Assembly (NCBI RefSeq): GCF_000741285.1
Contig: NZ_JGZE01000010.1
Location: forward strand, 1-64,000
Length of the DNA stretch: 64,000 nt
Reading direction: 5' to 3'
DNA from: Bifidobacterium mongoliense DSM 21395
GTDB taxonomy: Bacteria; Actinomycetota; Actinomycetes; Actinomycetales; Bifidobacteriaceae
Shown here piece by piece: positions 27,824 to 38,388 of this stretch. Each line of letters starts with the position of its first letter. Position 1 is the stretch's first letter. The notes below the pieces were generated by a model. It searched no databases. It saw only the letters and a program-made list of their open reading frames with translations, and was not told the origin of the DNA. Position numbers and translations under genes: made by a program.

Positions 27824-29170
27824 TCAGGATTCGAACAGCGCCTCGAGGTCACCGCGGTTCAAGGCCTCCTCGTACAGATGACGGAAGACGACGTCGCCGT
27901 GCAATCCGTCGTGCTCGAACTCGTTGGTCACCCAGTAATGCGAGCGCCCGATGCGCGACAGCGAATCGAGCTGCAACCCCGAATCCACGTACATGTCGTC
28001 GAAGTACACGGCCGACTGGAGCGGTACCTCGTTGCGCGCGAGTCGGTCGGGGTCGTAGATCCTGCCGTATCCCGTGTCCTGCATCAGCAGCTCCATCGCC
28101 GCGGCGAAGGGCCGCAGCGCCTTCTCCTCACGGAACATCCATGGGAAAATGGCCTCCCCCGTGAACAGCAGCGGACGAGCGGCCCCGTCGAATGCGGGCA
28201 TGGTGTCCCTCACTTGCTGCGCCGACCACCCGAGCGGATGGTCGAGCTCTCCGTTGGCGTAGATGCATTCCTGCAGCGGCCAGTACAGCGGGCGCGAGGA
28301 GGTCTCGACCATGACGGCGTCGAGAAAGGCGTCACTCAGCCGTTGGCGAGCCCCCGGGGTGCCATCGCCGTTGGCGAGCGCGATGTCGAACATCCAGTGG
28401 ATGCGCTCGAAGCTCGGTTTCATGCCGAAGCCGGCGCCCAGCGTCTGCAGACGCTCCACGGTGAGGATGTCGCCGTTGGGCAGGGTCACGTCCCGATTGC
28501 GCAGGAGGTCGGCCACGGCCGCGACGCGTTCGACGTCCCCGGGGTAGCGTTCGTAGAACTGGCCGGTCTTGCGCGCCATCCGGGGGAAGGTGTGCTCGTA
28601 GAGTTCCCTGGCGCCGGCCGGCACGTGGGGTATGCCGCCGGCGGTGAAACTGGCGGCGACGCCTTCGGGGAACAGGGACAGGTAGCTGAGCGTGAGGAAC
28701 CCGCCGTAGCTCTGACCGAGGGTGACCCAACGCCTGCCCCCGAACTGCGTGAGACGCAGATGCTCGAGGTCCCGCACGATGGAATCGGCGAGGTAATGCT
28801 TGAGCCGGTCTGCCTGATGCCGGGGCTCCCCCCATTGCGCTATGGTCACGCCGTCCACGCATGAGGAGCGGCCGGTACCGCGCTGATCCGGCAGGATCAC
28901 GCGGAAATGACGCACCGCCTCGGCTATCCAGCCATCGGAACGGGGATCGAGCGGACGTGGGGCCGACCCTCCCGGCCCGCCCTGCAGGTACACGAGCAGG
29001 GGCAGATCGTCGTGCGCGTGCTCCGGAGCGGTGACGACGCGGTAGAACTGGGACAACGACTCGCCGCCGAATCCCTCACCTGGGCGCTTGCCCGACCAAT
29101 CGTAGGGAACGGGGATCGCATGATCCTCGACATACAATCCGGGCACGTAGTACCGCTGCAGCAGGGTCAT
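27824..29170 (-). CDS. Prolyl aminopeptidase (proline iminopeptidase), alpha/beta hydrolase S33
   Basis: 448-residue serine peptidase that would free N-terminal proline from peptides. Oxyanion motif LQGGPGG near residue 60, PDQRGTGRS near 95, and the nucleophile Ser in LGQSYGGF near 150; the Asp and His lie in the last third (candidate His in FEHDGLHGDV). The size fits the longer Aeromonas-type prolyl aminopeptidases (about 425) rather than the 310-residue type. I chose the ATG at 29170 because GGAGGT stands 9 bases upstream; an ATG 15 codons earlier has no ribosome site. No signal peptide, so cytoplasmic. Fits peptide scavenging and lies next to proC. Confidence 0.87.
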   Translation of the reverse strand: MTLLQRYYVPGLYVEDHAIPVPYDWSGKRPGEGFGGESLSQFYRVVTAPEHAHDDLPLLVYLQGGPGGSAPRPLDPRSDGWIAEAVRHFRVILPDQRGTGRSSCVDGVTIAQWGEPRHQADRLKHYLADSIVRDLEHLRLTQFGGRRWVTLGQSYGGFLTLSYLSLFPEGVAASFTAGGIPHVPAGARELYEHTFPRMARKTGQFYERYPGDVERVAAVADLLRNRDVTLPNGDILTVERLQTLGAGFGMKPSFERIHWMFDIALANGDGTPGARQRLSDAFLDAVMVETSSRPLYWPLQECIYANGELDHPLGWSAQQVRDTMPAFDGAARPLLFTGEAIFPWMFREEKALRPFAAAMELLMQDTGYGRIYDPDRLARNEVPLQSAVYFDDMYVDSGLQLDSLSRIGRSHYWVTNEFEHDGLHGDVVFRHLYEEALNRGDLEALFES

Positions 29171-29252
29171 GACCGTATTACCTCCGTCATCCGCGAATAA
29201 CTCATCTTCACGCATGATATCCGTGGCCGCGCCATCGGGTTAGCCTTGAGGC

Positions 29253-31763
29253 ATGAATGTGGTCACACGCTGGTGGAGTCGGATGGCACGACACCTGTAT
29301 CCCGGCGACATCGCCCTGCTCCTGTGCGCGATGTTGGTCGTCCTCGGACTCGGACGAACCGTGTCCTCCGGGTACCCGGGGCTGCTGGTCAACCACGACG
29401 ATCGCACCGCGTCGCTCTGGTCCTGCGCGCTGCTGCCGCCGCTGATCTCCAGGCGTCGCCACCCGGAGATCAGCGCCGCCGTCTTCGCCGCGATCGTCAT
29501 GCTGCAGCTCGTTGTAGGCCCCAGCATCGTTTTGCCGGACTTCTTCGCACTGGTCATGGTGTTCTCCGTGATCGTGCACGGCGAACCCCGACACGCGCGC
29601 ACGTTCATCGCGCTCGCATTCGTCATGGGCCTCATCGCCGCGGCGGTGATCGCGTGGTCGACGGAGGTCGGCCCCCTGATCGAGCGTTCGCATGCCTTCG
29701 GGACGGTTGCCAGAGTCGACTGCGCGACCTTCTACGCCGATGGCCCGACGTGGGGCTGTTCGCGCTCGATGTTCTTCTCGTGGCTGATACTGCTGATCCT
29801 CATCACGCTCTGTCTGCTGTTCACCATCGTCATCGCCTACTGGCGTCGGGCCCGCATGGGCATCGTGCGCAACCTCCGCGAACGCAACGCCTCCATCGAA
29901 TCCCGGCAGCAGGAGGAGCGCCGCATCGCGATGCTGGCCGAACGCGCCCGCATCGCGCGGGATATGCATGACATGGTAGCGCACACGCTGTCGATCATCA
30001 TCGTCCAGTCGGATGGCGGACGATACGCCGCGGCGCACGACCCCGCTCTGGCACGCCGTACGATGACCACGATCCGGCAGGAATCACAGCATGCGTTGGC
30101 TTCGATGGGTACGCTGCTCGACACACTGGAGCAACCCGACGGCGACTCCGACACGCGACCCACGGCCGGATCGACGATCCACCCGGCCAAGGAGGCAAGC
30201 TATGGGCAGATCGAGCGTCTGGTGCGCGAGGCGAGGCTGTCCTCCCCAAACAACACGGTGTCGCGTACGATCCACGGCACGCCTCGACCCGATCTCCTGA
30301 CCGGTGGGGCGGGTAACGCCCTGTATCGCATGGTGCAGGAGGCGCTGACCAACATCCGCAAATACGCCGGTGACGCCGTCACCGTCACTATTCTCGAGCA
30401 GTGGAGCGATACCAGTATCCACATATCCGTGGCCGACGACGGACTTGGTTCCCAGGCCGACGCCGATGGTCACGCCCCTGGCTACGGGCTCACGGGCATG
30501 CGCGAGCGTATCGGGGCGATAAAGGGCACCCTCATCACCGGCCCCCGCACGGACCATCGCGGATTCCATGTCGAAGCAGACATCCCCCTCGCGTCGACAC
30601 CCGGACGCGTCACTCCCACGACGCCGATACCCATGCCGATATCGACGCTTCTCGATGCCACGAACATGGCAGCATCGCACCCTGGGCCGAAACCAGAGGA
30701 AAAAGGCATGACCGTCGCAACCACGACGACGCGAGGATTCCTCGCACACCTGCACTCCCTGCCCATGCAGACCGGACCGCGCAACCGCCGGGCCAACATC
30801 ATCGAACGGCTGTCCCGATGGGCGCAGGAGCATTATCTCGCCGTCGACGCCACACTGGCGATCCTCGCCACCGCAGTGCTGGCAGGACTACATCTGTTGG
30901 CCGGCCCGACGGGGATGTACCTGCAGTTCGGGGAGGTCGACGTACACCCATGGGCGGGCGTGATCACGACGGCCGCGACCGTTCTGCCGTTGGCGTTGCG
31001 CCGCAGGGTGCCCGAACTCAGCGCCGCGTGCGTAGGCGTGGCATCCGCCGTCCAACTGTTGCTCATCGGCGCCATCAGCCCCGAGAACCTGTTCGTGTTG
31101 GTCAGCCTGTACTCGGTCATCATGTACGGACGACGCCGGGCCGGCTTCTGGGTGCTCCCCGCCGTGGCCGCCGACACGGCGCTGCTCGTCCTGTCGTTCG
31201 TGGCCAACGGATCCGGCTGGTCCTCCCCGATCGCCGCGATATTGGGCATGGAACGCCGGCACCATTATTATTCGAATGTATACGAGATCATCACCGGCAG
31301 CGTCATCATCGGCGTCATCATCCTGCTGATGTGTCTGGTGAGCATGGGATTGGCGTTGTGGATCCGCTCCCGCGGGTCGAACGCCTTGGTATTGCAGCAG
31401 CGGGCCGACGCTCTGCGGGCCGAAGAAGACAAGCAGCGCATCCTGGCCGCGAATATGGAGCGCAACCGTATCGGCGCGAGCATTCAGGATGAGGTCAACG
31501 CGACGTTGATGAGCGTGCGGGACCAGGCCGATGAGGGCTTAAGGATGCTCGAGGGATACGAGGAGCGCCGGGCAGAGCCGCCGAGCGGCGAGATCGTGGG
31601 GGCGTTCTCCCGCATTGGCCTGCGGGGTCGCCATGCCCTGTCGCACATGCGACGGCTGCTGGGCATGCTTCGGGAGACCGGTCTCAGCGACGACGCCACC
31701 GCGCAGACCCCGGCGATGGCCCTGCATCCGGTGTCGCCACAGGCCCGTGACACGCACGGGTGA
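29253..31763 (+). CDS. Tandem sensor histidine kinase: NarL-type kinase fused to a second degenerate sensor half
   Basis: 836-residue membrane protein. First half (1-485): membrane sensor region (several helices, about 17-205), HisKA_3 segment ERARIARDMHDMVAHTLS with phospho-acceptor His 239, then an ATPase domain with N-box Asn 367 (EALTNIRKYA) and G-box DDGLG near 395. Second half (486-836): a similar sensor region (LRRRVPELSAA matches SRRRHPEISAA of the first) and a HisKA_3-like segment ERNRIGASIQDEVNATL where Gln 745 replaces His; no ATPase domain follows. An ATG at 30708 preceded by GAGGAAAAAGG could be an internal start for the second half. The gene is followed directly by its response regulator. 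Signal unknown. Confidence 0.9.
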   Translation: MNVVTRWWSRMARHLYPGDIALLLCAMLVVLGLGRTVSSGYPGLLVNHDDRTASLWSCALLPPLISRRRHPEISAAVFAAIVMLQLVVGPSIVLPDFFALVMVFSVIVHGEPRHARTFIALAFVMGLIAAAVIAWSTEVGPLIERSHAFGTVARVDCATFYADGPTWGCSRSMFFSWLILLILITLCLLFTIVIAYWRRARMGIVRNLRERNASIESRQQEERRIAMLAERARIARDMHDMVAHTLSIIIVQSDGGRYAAAHDPALARRTMTTIRQESQHALASMGTLLDTLEQPDGDSDTRPTAGSTIHPAKEASYGQIERLVREARLSSPNNTVSRTIHGTPRPDLLTGGAGNALYRMVQEALTNIRKYAGDAVTVTILEQWSDTSIHISVADDGLGSQADADGHAPGYGLTGMRERIGAIKGTLITGPRTDHRGFHVEADIPLASTPGRVTPTTPIPMPISTLLDATNMAASHPGPKPEEKGMTVATTTTRGFLAHLHSLPMQTGPRNRRANIIERLSRWAQEHYLAVDATLAILATAVLAGLHLLAGPTGMYLQFGEVDVHPWAGVITTAATVLPLALRRRVPELSAACVGVASAVQLLLIGAISPENLFVLVSLYSVIMYGRRRAGFWVLPAVAADTALLVLSFVANGSGWSSPIAAILGMERRHHYYSNVYEIITGSVIIGVIILLMCLVSMGLALWIRSRGSNALVLQQRADALRAEEDKQRILAANMERNRIGASIQDEVNATLMSVRDQADEGLRMLEGYEERRAEPPSGEIVGAFSRIGLRGRHALSHMRRLLGMLRETGLSDDATAQTPAMALHPVSPQARDTHG

Positions 31764-31846
31764 ACACGAGCGACGCATACCGGGCCCGTACCCCCAGTGA
31801 CACACGGCGGCCGACCTCTTCGCCCAACCACGTTACAGTGACTGGT

Positions 31847-32704
31847 ATGCAGGCATGTGAACCCGTGAAAGTCCTTATCGTCGACGACCAGGAACTGGTC
31901 AGGGTCGGCTTCGCCATGGTCATCGACTCGCAGGACGATCTGCAGGTCGTGGGCCAGGCGGGTGACGGCGCGCAAGCCGTCGAGCTGGTCCGACAACTGC
32001 ACCCCGATGTGGTGCTCATGGATGTGCGCATGCCCGGCATGGACGGCATCGAGGCCACGAAACGCATCGGCGCCATGCAGCGGGCTGAAACGCCCGACGA
32101 TGGGCAATCCAGGCCCACTCGGGTGATCGTGCTGACCACGTTCGACCTCGACGAATACGTGATGGCCGCCATCCACGCCGGTGCATCAGGGTTCCTCCTC
32201 AAGGACACCGAACCGGAAACGCTGCTCGCCTCGATACGCACGGTGCATCAGGCAACGCCATCATCGCCCCCCACGGCGACGCGCCGCCTCATACGGACGA
32301 TGCTCGCCGAAGAACGACCGCCGGCCCCGCAAGCCGTAGCGCCATTCGGCGGCGGTCCCATAGCCGAACGATCGGACCCCACGGCACCATCGGGCAGCCA
32401 TGCCCCGCTCAGCGCCGCCCACGCCGTCACCGCCCGTCCCACAGCTCATCCCGCTGGCGAGGTGCAAGTCGCCGGAGGAGCCGAGGAAGCGCCGTACACC
32501 GATCCGGAGCTCGACGAACTCACGGCCCGCGAGCGCGAGGTGCTCATCGAGATCGCGCACGGGCTGTCGAATCAGGAGATCGCGGAACAGCTGTTCATCG
32601 GCTTGCCGACAGTGAAGACCCACGTGGCCCATATTCTGGCGAAGATCAACGCCCGCGACCGGGTGCAGGCGGTGGTCTTCGCCTACGAGAACCGGCTGGT
32701 GTGA
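31847..32704 (+). CDS. NarL/LuxR-type response regulator with a long linker
   Basis: 285 residues from the ATG at 31847; a GTG at 31760 overlapping the kinase stop (GTGA) would add 29 and gives coupling, so the start is open. Receiver domain (about 5-130): LIVDDQELVRVGF, phosphorylated Asp 59 in VVLMDVRMPGMDG, TTFD and LKDTEP. The C-terminal HTH (about 220-285) reads LTAREREVLIEIAHGLSNQEIAEQLFIGLPTVKTHV. Between them is a 75-residue Pro/Ala/Gly-rich linker, much longer than the usual 10-20. It is the partner of the adjacent kinase; targets may include the convergent ABC exporter genes, an inference from position. Confidence 0.93.
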   Translation: MQACEPVKVLIVDDQELVRVGFAMVIDSQDDLQVVGQAGDGAQAVELVRQLHPDVVLMDVRMPGMDGIEATKRIGAMQRAETPDDGQSRPTRVIVLTTFDLDEYVMAAIHAGASGFLLKDTEPETLLASIRTVHQATPSSPPTATRRLIRTMLAEERPPAPQAVAPFGGGPIAERSDPTAPSGSHAPLSAAHAVTARPTAHPAGEVQVAGGAEEAPYTDPELDELTAREREVLIEIAHGLSNQEIAEQLFIGLPTVKTHVAHILAKINARDRVQAVVFAYENRLV

Positions 32705-32763
32705 AAGGTCAGGCGGGACGTCGTCACTGAACCATGGCGTTCAGGGGCTGCACCACGCGCGCA

Positions 32764-32809
32764 CGCTCCCGTGTCCCCTCCCCATAACAGGAGGCGGGAC
32801 ACGGGAGCG
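32764..32809. terminator. Bidirectional terminator between response regulator and ABC permease genes
   Basis: CGCTCCCGTGTCCC (32764-32777) pairs with GGGACACGGGAGCG (32796-32809), a perfect 14-bp stem with inner CCTCC/GGAGG pairing, midway between convergent genes. Confidence 0.75.
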
Positions 32810-32827
32810 CGTGCGTTCCGGGGCCGT

Positions 32828-35503
32828 TCAGGCTTCGGCGAGGGCCTCGACCGGTGAGGTGCGCAGGGCGGCCCGGGCCGGTGCCACGCTCGCCAGCAGG
32901 GCGGCCATGGCGGCGACGGCGAGGACCGTCGCGTTCATCCCCCATTCGAACGGCAGGGATACGGCGCCGAAGGTGCTGAACACGATGTAGGAGCCGAGCC
33001 ATCCGAAGCCCGTGCCCAACACCACCCCGACGACGCCGCTGACGAGCGCGATGATGAGTGCCTCGACGGCGAGCGAACGCCGCAGCTGCCCCCGGGTCAT
33101 ACCGATGGCGCGCAGGGTCGCCGATTCACGCGTCCGCTCGATCACCGAGAGGATCAACGTGTTCGCCACGCCGATGAGTGCGATGAGCACGGCCACGGCC
33201 AACAGGCCGATGAGCAGACCCATCATGACGTTGATGATCGACTCCCACTGCACCCGTTCGGCGATCGGCCCGCCGACCTGGATGTGCGCGGAGTCGCCGA
33301 GCGCCTTCTGCGCGTTGTCGAGCACGTCGGCCAAACTCGCGGCTCCGGTATCGACCTTCGCCAACAGCATGTGGCCATCGGTGGGCAACTCGCCGCGCTC
33401 GAACGGTGCGGCACCGACGAAGGCCGCCGCCTCGGTGGACACCCCGATGCTCCGGAAGTCACGCTGCCTCACGGCGAGGTCAAGCCCCTGTCCATCCGTG
33501 GTCTGCGCCTTCCGCTGGGTCGCATCGGCCGTCGACGACGCGTCATCGTCCGGCTCGTCGACCTGCGGGTCATGGGTGAACCGGGTGTCGCTGTGCTCGA
33601 ATCCCAGCTTCCGACCACTGTCGGCGCCGTAGAGCGAGAACAACGCCGTATGCTCGTCGATGACCGCGCCCTTGAGATCGGCGCGCATCACCGCGTGCAA
33701 CGATTTCACGTCGGGCACGCCCAGCACGGTGGCCGAGGCCTTCTTGCCGTGGTCAAGTGAGATCGAACCGACGGCATACGGCGCATACACCGTGCCGACG
33801 ATGCCCTTGACGCCCTCGAGCTTGGCCTGCGACTTCTCGTCGAGACCACGCCCCGTGTAGACCAGGTCGACGCTGTAGCGAGTGTCAAGCGCCTGTTCGA
33901 AGGTCCGTTTGCCGCTGGCCGCACCGGTCGCGACCGTGGTGACGAGGGTGACGCCGATGAGCAGCGCCAGACCAGTGCTGGCGACACGCCGGGGGTTCTT
34001 CTGGATGTTGGCGTGGGCGACGGCACAGGAGGGACCGATCTTCGAAACCAGCATGCCGGCGAGCGCCATGAGCCGGGGCATCCAGGCGACCGCCGTCAAG
34101 GCAAGACCGGTGAACACGAGCAGGCATGCGAGTATCGCGACGGACAGGACGGTCATATACCCTCTGGCCTGTTGGGATGATGGGGATTGTGTCATGGCGA
34201 TCACCCGAACCACTGACCAGACGGCCGAACCGATACCGGTCAGTATCATCAGGGAACCAAGTATGCCGCGGATCCTCCCGGACTTCGGGGTGCGGGCCAG
34301 TTCGATGGGTCGCAGCGCCTCCAACGGAGTGACGTGGGTGGCGGCACGGGCGGAACCCAGGGAGCCGAGCGCCGTCATGACGACGCCGAAGCCCATGGGC
34401 ACGGCGAACACCGGGACGCTGAGCACGAGTCTCGCGTTGGGGGCGGCGGGGCCCATCACCCCGGTCCTGCAGACCAGCGCCATGAGGCCGATGCCGAGGA
34501 CCACGCCGATGAGGGAGGCCACGCATCCGAAGAACAACGCCTCCGCTATCACCGATCGGTAGACCTGCCCACGAGTGGCGCCGATGGTACGCAGCAGCGC
34601 GAAGATGCGTCGACGTTGCGCCACCAGGACCTGGAAGGTGTTGGCGATGACCAGCGCGGCGACGAACATGGCGATGGCGCCAAAGACCATGAGGAAGATC
34701 GTGACGGGATTCGTGTTGCTGTCGCCCAGGGATTCGAGTGCTTGGGATCCCATCTCCGCCCGCGACGACACCGCCAACCCGCGGGGCAAGGAGTCGGTGA
34801 CATCCTTGAGTGCGGTATCGGTGTGCGCCGCGTCGACATCAAGGAGCAGTATCGAGGCCGGCAGATCGGTGAAACGGGCCGACTTGCCATAGAACGCGGC
34901 CATGGCGTCCTCGGGAACAATCGAGGCGCCGGAATAATAGGCGTAGGCGCCATGGGGGTCCTCCGTGAATCCCACGATGCGCAAGTGCTGGCTGGCAGGA
35001 TCGGCACCGTCACCGACATCGCCCACGCTGTCCTCGACCTCGATCTCATCGCCGACCACGGCCTTGATTTGTTCCGCGAGCGCCCGTGGAATCGCGATTT
35101 GCCCGGACCGAACCGGCTGCGTCCCGGCGACGACGTCGACCGGCAGCACTGTTCGGCTCTCGGCGCTGACCACGGCCATCGAGGAGGCGTGCCTGCCCGA
35201 CTTCGACAGCTCGACGGGCCGCTCGACGTTGGCTCGGACCGCCCTGACTCCGGCGATGCCGCGGATGCGATCAGGCTGGAGCGCACCGACCGTCGTGGGG
35301 GTCTCGGGCGAGGACGGCGCCGTGTGGACGACGTAGTCGGCCTGCCCGAGTTGAGCGGTCATCTGGCTGCTCAGCGAATCCTGCAGGGTGTTGCTGAACA
35401 GGAACGTGCAGGAGATGAACGCCGTGCCGATGATGACGGCGATGCCGGCGGGAACGAGCAGCTTCACGCTGTGCTTCATGAGTTTTAGGGTTATCGACCA
35501 CAT
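32828..35503 (-). CDS. ABC transporter permease, FtsX/MacB superfamily
   Basis: 891-residue permease of the mechanotransmission type. N-terminal membrane helix at about 16-40 (LVPAGIAVIIGTAFISCTFLF), a long extracellular MacB-like domain (about 42-270), three helices with a FtsX domain (about 275-400), further helices (about 410-500), a second extracellular domain (about 520-770) and a C-terminal FtsX domain with three helices ending in VAPARAALRTSPVEALAEA. The ATG at 35503 has AAGGA 8 bases upstream; a longer reading adds repetitive DPPDLA residues from the neighbouring gene and is rejected. The partner ATPase is encoded just upstream. Likely exports or extracts lipids, peptides or antimicrobials; the substrate is unknown. 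Confidence 0.9.
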   Translation of the reverse strand: MWSITLKLMKHSVKLLVPAGIAVIIGTAFISCTFLFSNTLQDSLSSQMTAQLGQADYVVHTAPSSPETPTTVGALQPDRIRGIAGVRAVRANVERPVELSKSGRHASSMAVVSAESRTVLPVDVVAGTQPVRSGQIAIPRALAEQIKAVVGDEIEVEDSVGDVGDGADPASQHLRIVGFTEDPHGAYAYYSGASIVPEDAMAAFYGKSARFTDLPASILLLDVDAAHTDTALKDVTDSLPRGLAVSSRAEMGSQALESLGDSNTNPVTIFLMVFGAIAMFVAALVIANTFQVLVAQRRRIFALLRTIGATRGQVYRSVIAEALFFGCVASLIGVVLGIGLMALVCRTGVMGPAAPNARLVLSVPVFAVPMGFGVVMTALGSLGSARAATHVTPLEALRPIELARTPKSGRIRGILGSLMILTGIGSAVWSVVRVIAMTQSPSSQQARGYMTVLSVAILACLLVFTGLALTAVAWMPRLMALAGMLVSKIGPSCAVAHANIQKNPRRVASTGLALLIGVTLVTTVATGAASGKRTFEQALDTRYSVDLVYTGRGLDEKSQAKLEGVKGIVGTVYAPYAVGSISLDHGKKASATVLGVPDVKSLHAVMRADLKGAVIDEHTALFSLYGADSGRKLGFEHSDTRFTHDPQVDEPDDDASSTADATQRKAQTTDGQGLDLAVRQRDFRSIGVSTEAAAFVGAAPFERGELPTDGHMLLAKVDTGAASLADVLDNAQKALGDSAHIQVGGPIAERVQWESIINVMMGLLIGLLAVAVLIALIGVANTLILSVIERTRESATLRAIGMTRGQLRRSLAVEALIIALVSGVVGVVLGTGFGWLGSYIVFSTFGAVSLPFEWGMNATVLAVAAMAALLASVAPARAALRTSPVEALAEA

Positions 35504-35639
35504 AACAGATCCTTCATCGTCCCCGTGGCGCGGGAACGGGTATGCATTGGATGGGTGACGGATGGCGAACGACGGTGGGAGGCGGCACGCTACGGTGCCC
35601 GACACGCCCACAAAGCGGATGGGGGAAGCGGCGACGCGC

Positions 35640-36554
<915 letters not shown>

Positions 36555-36719
36555 GGTCCGCCCTTCGTTCACGGGCCGCGCCGATCCGGCCACGACCCTC
36601 GTCGCCCACCACTCTATGGGAGCGGTGGGCGACGAGATATCGGACCTGAGGCGGACTTATGGACTGGGCTCACGACCCGCCCATGACGAGATCGGCCAGG
36701 AGCGGGCCGGTTCTCATCC

Positions 36720-38030
36720 TCAGGAACGAGCCGCCGCGCGCACGGCCTCGAACCCGGCTGTGAGATCGGCGATGATGTCGTCGATGTGCTCGGTGCCGAT
36801 CGACAGACGGATCGTGCCCTCGTGAATGCCCTGGTCCTCGAGCTCCTCGGGGCTCTCCTGGGAATGGGTCGTGGAGGCCGGGTGGATGACCAGGCTCTTG
36901 ACGTCGGCCACGTTGGCCAGCAGGCTGAACAGGTGCAGGTTGTTGATGAACACGCGGGCGGCGGCCTTGCCTCCCTTGATCTCGAACGTGAAGATGGAGC
37001 CGCCGCCCTTGGGGAAGTAGCGCTGATACAGCTCATGATCGGACCGGCCCTCGATGCTGGGGTGGGATATCGAATCCACCTCGGGAACGGTCTTGAGGTA
37101 GTCGATGACCTTGAGCGCGTTCTCGACATGGCGCTCGACGCGCAGCGACAGCGTTTCGGTACCCTGCAGGAGGAGGAAGGCGGCGAAGGGGCTGATGGTG
37201 GCGCCGGTGTCACGAAGCAGGATGGCGCGGATGCGCGTGACATACGCCGTGGGGCCGAGCGCCCCGTAGAAGTTCAACCCATGGTAGGAGGGATCCGCTT
37301 CGGTCAATGTCGGGAATTTACCCGGGACCTCGGCCCAATCGAAGGTGCCACCCTCGATCACCACGCCACCCAGCGTCGTGCCGTGGCCTCCGATGAATTT
37401 GGTGGCGGATTCGACCACCACATCGGCACCGTGTTCCAACGGCCGGAACAAGTACGGCGTGGCGAAGGTGTTGTCCACGATGACGGGAAGATGATGGCGG
37501 TGGGCGATGTCGGCGACCGCCTCGAAATCAACCAGGTCGGCGTTGGGATTGCCGAAGGTCTCGAAATAGACGAGCTTCGTGTTCTCCTGGATCGCGTCCT
37601 CGAAGTTCTTCGGGTCCGAGGGGTCGACGAAGGTCGTGGCGATGCCGTCGCGGGGCAAGGTGTGTTTGAAGAGGTTGAACGTGCCCCCGTAGATCGTCTT
37701 CGCGGAGACGATGTGGTCGCCGGACTGGGTGATGTTGCGCACGGCGTATTCCACGGCGGCCGCGCCCGAGGCGACGGCGAGCGTGGCGGTGCCCGCCTCG
37801 AGTGCGGCGATGCGATCCTCGAACACGCCCTGGGTCGAATTCGTCAGACGTCCGTAGATGTTGCCCGGATCGGCCAGGCCGAATCGCGCCGCCGCGTGGT
37901 CGAAATCATGGAAGACGTAACTGGACGTGGCATAGATCGGCACGGCCCGCGAATCGGTCGCCGGATCCGCCTGCTCCTGGCCGACATGCAGTTGTAACGT
38001 TTCGAAATGGTATTGGTTGGTCTCGCTCAC
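36720..38030 (-). CDS. metY: O-acetylhomoserine sulfhydrylase / cysteine synthase-like enzyme (Cys/Met PLP family)
   Basis: 436-residue PLP enzyme that joins O-acetylhomoserine (or O-acetylserine) with sulfide or methanethiol, for methionine or cysteine synthesis. Family marks: [24 protein letters not shown]...[13 protein letters not shown], and the PLP lysine in [18 protein letters not shown]. Length and sequence fit MetY rather than MetB/MetC (about 380). The start is GTG at 38030, with AAGGAG 5 bases upstream. A 358-bp region separates it from the divergent pyridoxal kinase gene, whose product would supply its cofactor. Confidence 0.95.
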   Translation of the reverse strand: MSETNQYHFETLQLHVGQEQADPATDSRAVPIYATSSYVFHDFDHAAARFGLADPGNIYGRLTNSTQGVFEDRIAALEAGTATLAVASGAAAVEYAVRNITQSGDHIVSAKTIYGGTFNLFKHTLPRDGIATTFVDPSDPKNFEDAIQENTKLVYFETFGNPNADLVDFEAVADIAHRHHLPVIVDNTFATPYLFRPLEHGADVVVESATKFIGGHGTTLGGVVIEGGTFDWAEVPGKFPTLTEADPSYHGLNFYGALGPTAYVTRIRAILLRDTGATISPFAAFLLLQGTETLSLRVERHVENALKVIDYLKTVPEVDSISHPSIEGRSDHELYQRYFPKGGGSIFTFEIKGGKAAARVFINNLHLFSLLANVADVKSLVIHPASTTHSQESPEELEDQGIHEGTIRLSIGTEHIDDIIADLTAGFEAVRAAARS

Positions 38031-38388
38031 GTGAACTCCTTTATTGTGTCCGTGCCGGCGGTGGGTGACGCCCGGTGCGGCGCCGCATCACCTCGTGCGT
38101 CCGGCGTGAAAGCCGTTGATGGTGACATTAGGCGAGGGGCGGCCGTCGGTGCAAGCCAGCGGTTATCGACGTTGCCTATGGCCCATTACTCAGACCAGTC
38201 GGCACAGTCCCTGCCGCGCATGGGCGCGCCGCCGCGGCCCGCCCGCACCGTTCGGGGGAACATCCCCGTGCGCACCGGGGCGATCAGGATGTGGCGCTCT
38301 TCGCGTCGATGTCGCCGGACGCGATACAGTCATACCTGGCATGCCGCATCACATACGGCGTGCATACGGCCCAAACGAAAGGCGTTCC
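38031..38388. promoter_or_regulatory. Divergent intergenic region, metY / pyridoxal kinase
   Basis: 358 bp without a gene. It contains GC-rich inverted elements, among them CCCCG-GTGCGCA-CGGGG at 38264-38280, with flanking bases that recall a type I-E CRISPR repeat but occur once only. No SAM or other riboswitch fold was recognised. Both genes must take their promoters from here; no convincing -35/-10 pair was found. Confidence 0.4.

Noticed and set aside
32724..33002. Small minus-strand gene overlapping the permease end
   Set aside because: Spans the bidirectional terminator and is out of frame with the conserved permease.
38254..38285. CRISPR array
   Set aside because: Only one repeat-like copy, no spacers and no cas genes in the window.
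38031..38388. SAM riboswitch upstream of metY
   Set aside because: No matching conserved core or multi-helix junction could be recognised.
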